Translations under genes and position numbers: made by a program | Assembly (NCBI RefSeq): GCF_014638915.1 | Contig: NZ_BMFQ01000002.1 | Span: forward strand, 372,001-436,000 | Origin: Xanthomarina arctica | GTDB lineage: Bacteria; Bacteroidota; Bacteroidia; Flavobacteriales; Flavobacteriaceae | Reading direction: 5' to 3' | DNA length: 64,000 bases | The notes under the pieces: generated by a model | Databases searched by the model: none | Seen by the model: the letters and a program-made list of their open reading frames with translations, nothing else | What the model was told of the DNA's origin: nothing | Shown: piece by piece, positions 60,246 to 64,000 of the stretch | How the letters are laid out: every line of letters begins with the position of its first letter | Numbering within the stretch: the first letter of the stretch is position 1

Positions 60246-61721
60246 TTAACTAAATCTATTTTTTAAATCTTCAACAACTAATTCAATTTGTTTATTTTTT
60301 GCTTGAATTTCTAAGCGTATTGCAGGTGCTTGTCTTACTTCACAATCCTTTATTGCACAACGTTCGCAAGTAACACCAACATCTTGTTTTAGAATTTTAG
60401 TATGGGCTAAAAAATTTAATTTCTTTTTAAGTTGTTTGTCTATTAACAAACCAATACTAATACTTCTAAAATAATGCTCTCTAAATGGATCTTTTGTTGC
60501 CGAAGATAATATTAAATAACTCATATTATCACTGGGGTAATTCGAAATTTGCATATCGAAAATATGATCTTTTTTTGAAGTACTTATTTCCTTTAAAACA
60601 TTTAAAGAAACCCAACGTCTACAATAATGCTCGTTGGTTTCGTTGGCAGTAGGTGAATGTTGATGAGATAAATGTAATTCCTTCTTTAAATGAAATTTTT
60701 CTGAATCTTTTCGATGTGTAAAACGTAAAAAGAATAGATTTTGGATGTTAAATTCTTCTGGTAATATGTTGGTTAAGCGTTGGTAAAATGATTCAGGCGA
60801 AGCATTAAAAGACTGGATGATATCAAGAAATAAGTTTTCATCAAATGTTTTCTTACTGAATAAAGAATTCAGTTTTTGAGTTAAAATCTCTTTTGGTAAT
60901 ATTAAGGCGCCAGCAAAATATGATGCGTAAAAATTATTAAGAACTTGATCAAAATTTTCAAATTTAATCCATGAAAAGGTATAAAGGCGCTCTTTATATT
61001 CTAAAAAATTATAAGCTAATTCTTTAGCATAGATAAAAGTTCTTTGTGCTTCATCCATTCTATTTGCTAGAAGCAATGTTTTTGTTTTTGGTACAAAAAC
61101 GGAACGTAGATTATCCAAAGCTTGATGTTTATCGAGTTCGGTTTGATTGATTGTATAACCAAATTCTTCAATAAGAATCTCTTCTAATTCTGTTGATGTT
61201 ATAGGTTGCATTAAATCTATTTGATAAGCTTTTGCAAATGCTAAAACGCTTTGCTCAATATCATCAAAATAATTATTATTTGCTTCTTGAAAAGAACGAA
61301 CTGAGGCAAGATAAAAACTCTCACGACTGAAATTGTAATTTTGAGCTATTTCTATAATAGTACTAATAAAAGCATTGACTTTTGCTGGTGCATTCGCCAC
61401 TATATCTATTAAATTACTTTCCTTTATTCCAAAAAGCTCTAAAGGTATTTCCTTAAGTATTTTGGATTTTAATATTTCACCAATGGGAGCTAAGTTCTTA
61501 TCTAATTTTAAAGAAACCATTTGATCATATGGAATATCTAATTTTTCAGAAAGAATAGATATTTTATCAGGTTTTGGATATTTTTTTCCTTTTTCAATTT
61601 CATTTAAATAAGACTTTGATAAACCAGAAAGTTTTGATAATCCAAAAAGTGATAAATTCTTTTCAGAGCGCTTCTGCTTTAGTTTTAATCCAAAAATAAG
61701 TTTAATGTATTCTTCTTCCAT
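60246..61721 (-). CDS. XRE-family regulator with IrrE/DUF2083-type domains (ScfR/RamB-like)
   Basis: A 491-residue regulator. The N-terminal helix-turn-helix is KLKQKRSEKNLSLFGLSKLSGLSKSYLNEIEKGKKYP. A long middle region has the IrrE/M78-like segment (RTFIYAKELAYNFLEYKER) without an obvious HExxH. The C-terminus carries cysteines, CERCAIKDCEVRQAPAIRLE, as in the short-chain-fatty-acid regulators related to RamB. It is divergent from aceB with a 119-base shared region holding a palindrome, so it very likely controls the glyoxylate shunt. Confidence 0.88.
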   Translation of the reverse strand: MEEEYIKLIFGLKLKQKRSEKNLSLFGLSKLSGLSKSYLNEIEKGKKYPKPDKISILSEKLDIPYDQMVSLKLDKNLAPIGEILKSKILKEIPLELFGIKESNLIDIVANAPAKVNAFISTIIEIAQNYNFSRESFYLASVRSFQEANNNYFDDIEQSVLAFAKAYQIDLMQPITSTELEEILIEEFGYTINQTELDKHQALDNLRSVFVPKTKTLLLANRMDEAQRTFIYAKELAYNFLEYKERLYTFSWIKFENFDQVLNNFYASYFAGALILPKEILTQKLNSLFSKKTFDENLFLDIIQSFNASPESFYQRLTNILPEEFNIQNLFFLRFTHRKDSEKFHLKKELHLSHQHSPTANETNEHYCRRWVSLNVLKEISTSKKDHIFDMQISNYPSDNMSYLILSSATKDPFREHYFRSISIGLLIDKQLKKKLNFLAHTKILKQDVGVTCERCAIKDCEVRQAPAIRLEIQAKNKQIELVVEDLKNRFS

Positions 61722-61736
61722 AAAACAAAGATAACT

Positions 61737-61789
61737 TTTTTTGCGTACTTATCTATTTTGCGAATTTTGATATTTAGCGAACGTTCGCT
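61737..61789. promoter_or_regulatory. Operator region between the regulator and aceB
   Basis: A perfect 14-bp palindrome AGCGAAC-GTTCGCT is at 61776-61789. Two related half-sites, TTTGCGTA (near 61740) and TTTTGCGAA (near 61757), lie on its left. Together they suggest several binding sites for the divergent XRE-type regulator. Confidence 0.6.
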
Positions 61790-61840
61790 TGTTTTTCTAA
61801 AATGTTTGTTTTATCATTGTAGAAGAAAAATAATAACAAC

Positions 61841-63439
61841 ATGGAAAACACATTATTAGTTCAATCAAAAATTCAATTCTCAAAAGCGGTTACCAATTAT
61901 TACCCTGAAATTTTAACTGATGAAGCATTAGAATTTATAATGGCGTTACATGAAAAATTTAATGATAGTAGATTGGAATTATTAGAATCAAGAAAAAAGC
62001 AACAAGCATTTTTTGATAAAGGTAATTTTCCAGATTTCCCTACAGAAACTAAAAACATGAGAGAGTCAGAATGGGTTGCAGGTTCAATTCCTAAAGACTT
62101 ATTGGATAGAAGAGTTGAAATAACTGGTCCTGTTGACCGAAAAATGGTAATTAATGCCCTTAATTCTGGAGCCAAAACTTTTATGGCAGATTTGGAAGAC
62201 AGCAATGCGCCAACGTGGAAAAACAATATTGAGGGACAGCAGAATTTAATGGATGCGAATAAAAAAACAATTTCGCTTTTGGATTCTAAACGAAATAAAT
62301 CTTACGAATTAAACAAAGACACAGCTGTCTTATTAGTTCGCCCAAGAGGCTTGCATTTAAATGAAAAACATCTATTAATTAATAACGAAGAAATTTCAGG
62401 AAGTTTATTAGACTTTGGGTTATATGTGTTTCATAATACTAAAACATTATTAAAAAATCACACTGCCCCATATTTTTATCTTCCAAAATTAGAACATTAT
62501 TTAGAAGCTCGCTGGTGGAATCAAGTTTTCGAATTTGCACAAGATTATTTAAATGTTCCAAAAGGTACTTTTAAAACAACAGTTTTAGTGGAAACCATTA
62601 CTGCAAGTTTTCAATTAGACGAAATTATCTTCGAACTAAAAGACCATATCGTAGGTTTAAACTGTGGAAGATGGGATTACATTTTTTCATATATAAAAAA
62701 ATTAAGAAATCACCAAAATTTTATAGTCCCAAATAGAGATCAAGTAACTATGACTTCACCATTTATGGATGCGTATTCTAAGCTAGTTATACAGCGTTGT
62801 CATAAAAGAGGTGTTTTAGCTATTGGTGGAATGGCGGCTCAAATTCCTATTAAAAATGATGAATATGCTAATATCATTGCTATGGAAAAAGTGAGAGTGG
62901 ATAAAGAAAGAGAAGTTAAAAATGGGCATGATGGTACTTGGGTTGCCCACCCTGCATTAGTAAATGTTGCACTTCAGGAATTTAATAAATACATGCCTAC
63001 AGAAAATCAACTACATGTTAAAAGGGAAGATGTACAGGTAACAAAAGAAAATTTACTTGAAATCCCTAAAGGAACAGTAACAGAAGGAGGCCTTAGAAAA
63101 AACATTAATGTTGGAATTCTTTATATGGAAGCTTGGCTTCGTGGACATGGAGCCGTGGCATTATATAATTTAATGGAAGATGCCGCAACAGCGGAAATAT
63201 CTAGAACTCAAATTTGGCAATGGCTTAAAAATGAGGTGGTATTAGAGGATGGCAGAAAACTCAGTTTAGAGCTTTATATGGCCATTTTTGATGAAGAAAT
63301 TGAAAAAATCTTAACCGAAGTAGGTGAACAAAATATAGAAAACACCAAATTCGAATTAGCTATAAAATTATTTGATAAACTCGTATTGTCAGACAATTTC
63401 GAAGAATTTTTAACAGAATCTGCTTATCATTATATATAA
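61841..63439 (+). CDS. aceB: Malate synthase A
   Basis: A 532-residue enzyme of the glyoxylate shunt that joins glyoxylate and acetyl-CoA. It has VAGSIPKDLLDRRVEITGPVD, KTFMADLEDSNAPTW, TTVLVETITASFQLDEI, LNCGRWDYIFSYIKK and AIGGMAAQIPIK, with the conserved late GGLRKNINVGILYMEAWLRG. It is the usual length for form A. It is followed 75 bases later by aceA. Confidence 0.97.
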   Translation: MENTLLVQSKIQFSKAVTNYYPEILTDEALEFIMALHEKFNDSRLELLESRKKQQAFFDKGNFPDFPTETKNMRESEWVAGSIPKDLLDRRVEITGPVDRKMVINALNSGAKTFMADLEDSNAPTWKNNIEGQQNLMDANKKTISLLDSKRNKSYELNKDTAVLLVRPRGLHLNEKHLLINNEEISGSLLDFGLYVFHNTKTLLKNHTAPYFYLPKLEHYLEARWWNQVFEFAQDYLNVPKGTFKTTVLVETITASFQLDEIIFELKDHIVGLNCGRWDYIFSYIKKLRNHQNFIVPNRDQVTMTSPFMDAYSKLVIQRCHKRGVLAIGGMAAQIPIKNDEYANIIAMEKVRVDKEREVKNGHDGTWVAHPALVNVALQEFNKYMPTENQLHVKREDVQVTKENLLEIPKGTVTEGGLRKNINVGILYMEAWLRGHGAVALYNLMEDAATAEISRTQIWQWLKNEVVLEDGRKLSLELYMAIFDEEIEKILTEVGEQNIENTKFELAIKLFDKLVLSDNFEEFLTESAYHYI

Positions 63440-63449
63440 CAAAAAAAAC

Positions 63450-63476
63450 CCTGCGAATGCTCGAACATTCAACAGG
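63450..63476. repeat. Imperfect hairpin between aceB and aceA
   Basis: CCTGcGAATG and CATTCaaCAGG form an imperfect stem around CTCGAA. No T run follows, so it is more likely an mRNA-stability element or attenuator than a terminator. Confidence 0.35.
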
Positions 63477-63514
63477 ATCTAATTATTAAAAATTTAATAA
63501 CGTATCACAAAATT

Positions 63515-64000
63515 ATGAAAAATTTATCAAACAGCAATTATAGTTCTGCTCTACAGACTGTAAAAGATCTTAAAGAAAAGTACGGTAACACTTGGAATGC
63601 AATAAATCCTGAAAGTGCGGCTAGAATGGTTACTCAAAATCGATTTAAAACAGGTTTAGATATCGCAAAATATACGGCTGCCATCATGAGAGAAGATATG
63701 GCTGCATACGATGTGGATTCTTCTAATTACACGCAATCTTTAGGTTGCTGGCATGGTTTTGTGGCACAACAAAAAATGATTGCGGTTAAAAAACATCATA
63801 AAACAACAAGTAAAAAATACCTATATCTTTCTGGTTGGATGGTGGCGGCCTTACGTTCAGAATTTGGACCTTTGCCAGATCAATCCATGCACGAAAAAAC
63901 AGCTGTTCCTTCTTTAATAAAAGAAATTTATGATTTTTTACGTCAGGCGGATGCTATAGAATTAAATGATTTATTTAAAAGACTTGAAAAAGGTGAAGAC
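63515..64000 (+). CDS. aceA: Isocitrate lyase, N-terminal part (cut by window edge)
   Basis: The first 162 codons, open to the right edge. The start MKNLSNSNYSSALQTVKDLKEKY, then NPESAARMVTQNRFKTGLDIAKYTAAIM, belongs to the longer isocitrate lyase form found in many Bacteroidota. SLGCWHGFVAQQKM and YLYLSGWMVAALRSEFGPLPDQS follow. Isocitrate lyase splits isocitrate into glyoxylate and succinate. It probably shares the aceB transcript. The catalytic KKCGH region lies beyond the window. Confidence 0.93.
   Translation, partial: MKNLSNSNYSSALQTVKDLKEKYGNTWNAINPESAARMVTQNRFKTGLDIAKYTAAIMREDMAAYDVDSSNYTQSLGCWHGFVAQQKMIAVKKHHKTTSKKYLYLSGWMVAALRSEFGPLPDQSMHEKTAVPSLIKEIYDFLRQADAIELNDLFKRLEKGED

Noticed and set aside
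60246-61721. Toxin-antitoxin type XRE/ImmA protein
   Set aside because: Length, the cysteine-bearing C-terminus and the divergent aceB gene fit a metabolic ScfR/RamB-like regulator instead.

Overview
The window is AT-rich DNA from a member of the Bacteroidota, most likely the family Flavobacteriaceae. This rests on gene content (DsbD-type reductase, single-chain SdaA, menaquinone cluster with an S1-domain protein, EttA preceded by a tiny membrane protein of the CAL67264 type, SPII lipoproteins), on starts that lack Shine-Dalgarno sequences, and on several TAnnTTTG-like -7 boxes. No rRNA, tRNA, CRISPR array, recognisable insertion sequence or integrase was seen.

Layout. 1-8137: housekeeping genes (3' end of tilS, dsbD, adenine deaminase, a YheT-type hydrolase, a nitronate monooxygenase-like enzyme, comM/yifB). 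8138-20981: a 12.8 kb accessory island. Its left edge is the 3' end of comM and its right edge is a decayed 89-bp direct copy of that same 3' end. It carries a DUF4291 protein, then two adjacent operons. The first encodes a PP2C phosphatase, a membrane Ser/Thr kinase with Sel1 repeats, a LytTR regulator, two FHA/zinc-ribbon proteins and a very acidic small protein. The second encodes an acidic protein, a chagasin-like lipoprotein and a secreted papain-like protease. Both operons have the same 15-bp element 56-60 bp before their first start codon. Gene remnants and two odd secreted or fused proteins fill the right end. 21227-26922: a tandem array of about 1-kb cassettes, each a copy of the C-terminal part of a small secreted protein plus a roughly 236-residue multi-spanning membrane protein. 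The array ends in a membrane histidine kinase with no response regulator beside it.

26975-40612: mixed housekeeping genes (pseudouridine synthase, four-helix-bundle protein, panB, sdaA, BamA-like barrel, dnaK, M28 peptidase, second NMO-like enzyme, DoxD/DoxA protein, acetyltransferase, hydrolase). 40654-52483: menaquinone biosynthesis (hotdog thioesterase, menF, menD, S1 protein, menB, menA, then menC and menE), interrupted by an MBL hydrolase, an oppositely oriented SDR/sterol-desaturase pair and a CPBP protease. 52536-58678: acyl-CoA carboxylase beta subunit, a MarR-type regulon with two matching palindromes, pirin and ettA. 58741-64000: two small membrane proteins sharing a C-terminal motif, an MBL lipoprotein, and a XRE/DUF2083-type regulator divergent from the glyoxylate-shunt genes aceB and aceA (aceA runs off the right edge).

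The best candidates for something undescribed are the comM-flanked phospho-signalling/protease island and the tandem cassette array beside it. All functions are read from motifs and context; no database search was possible.
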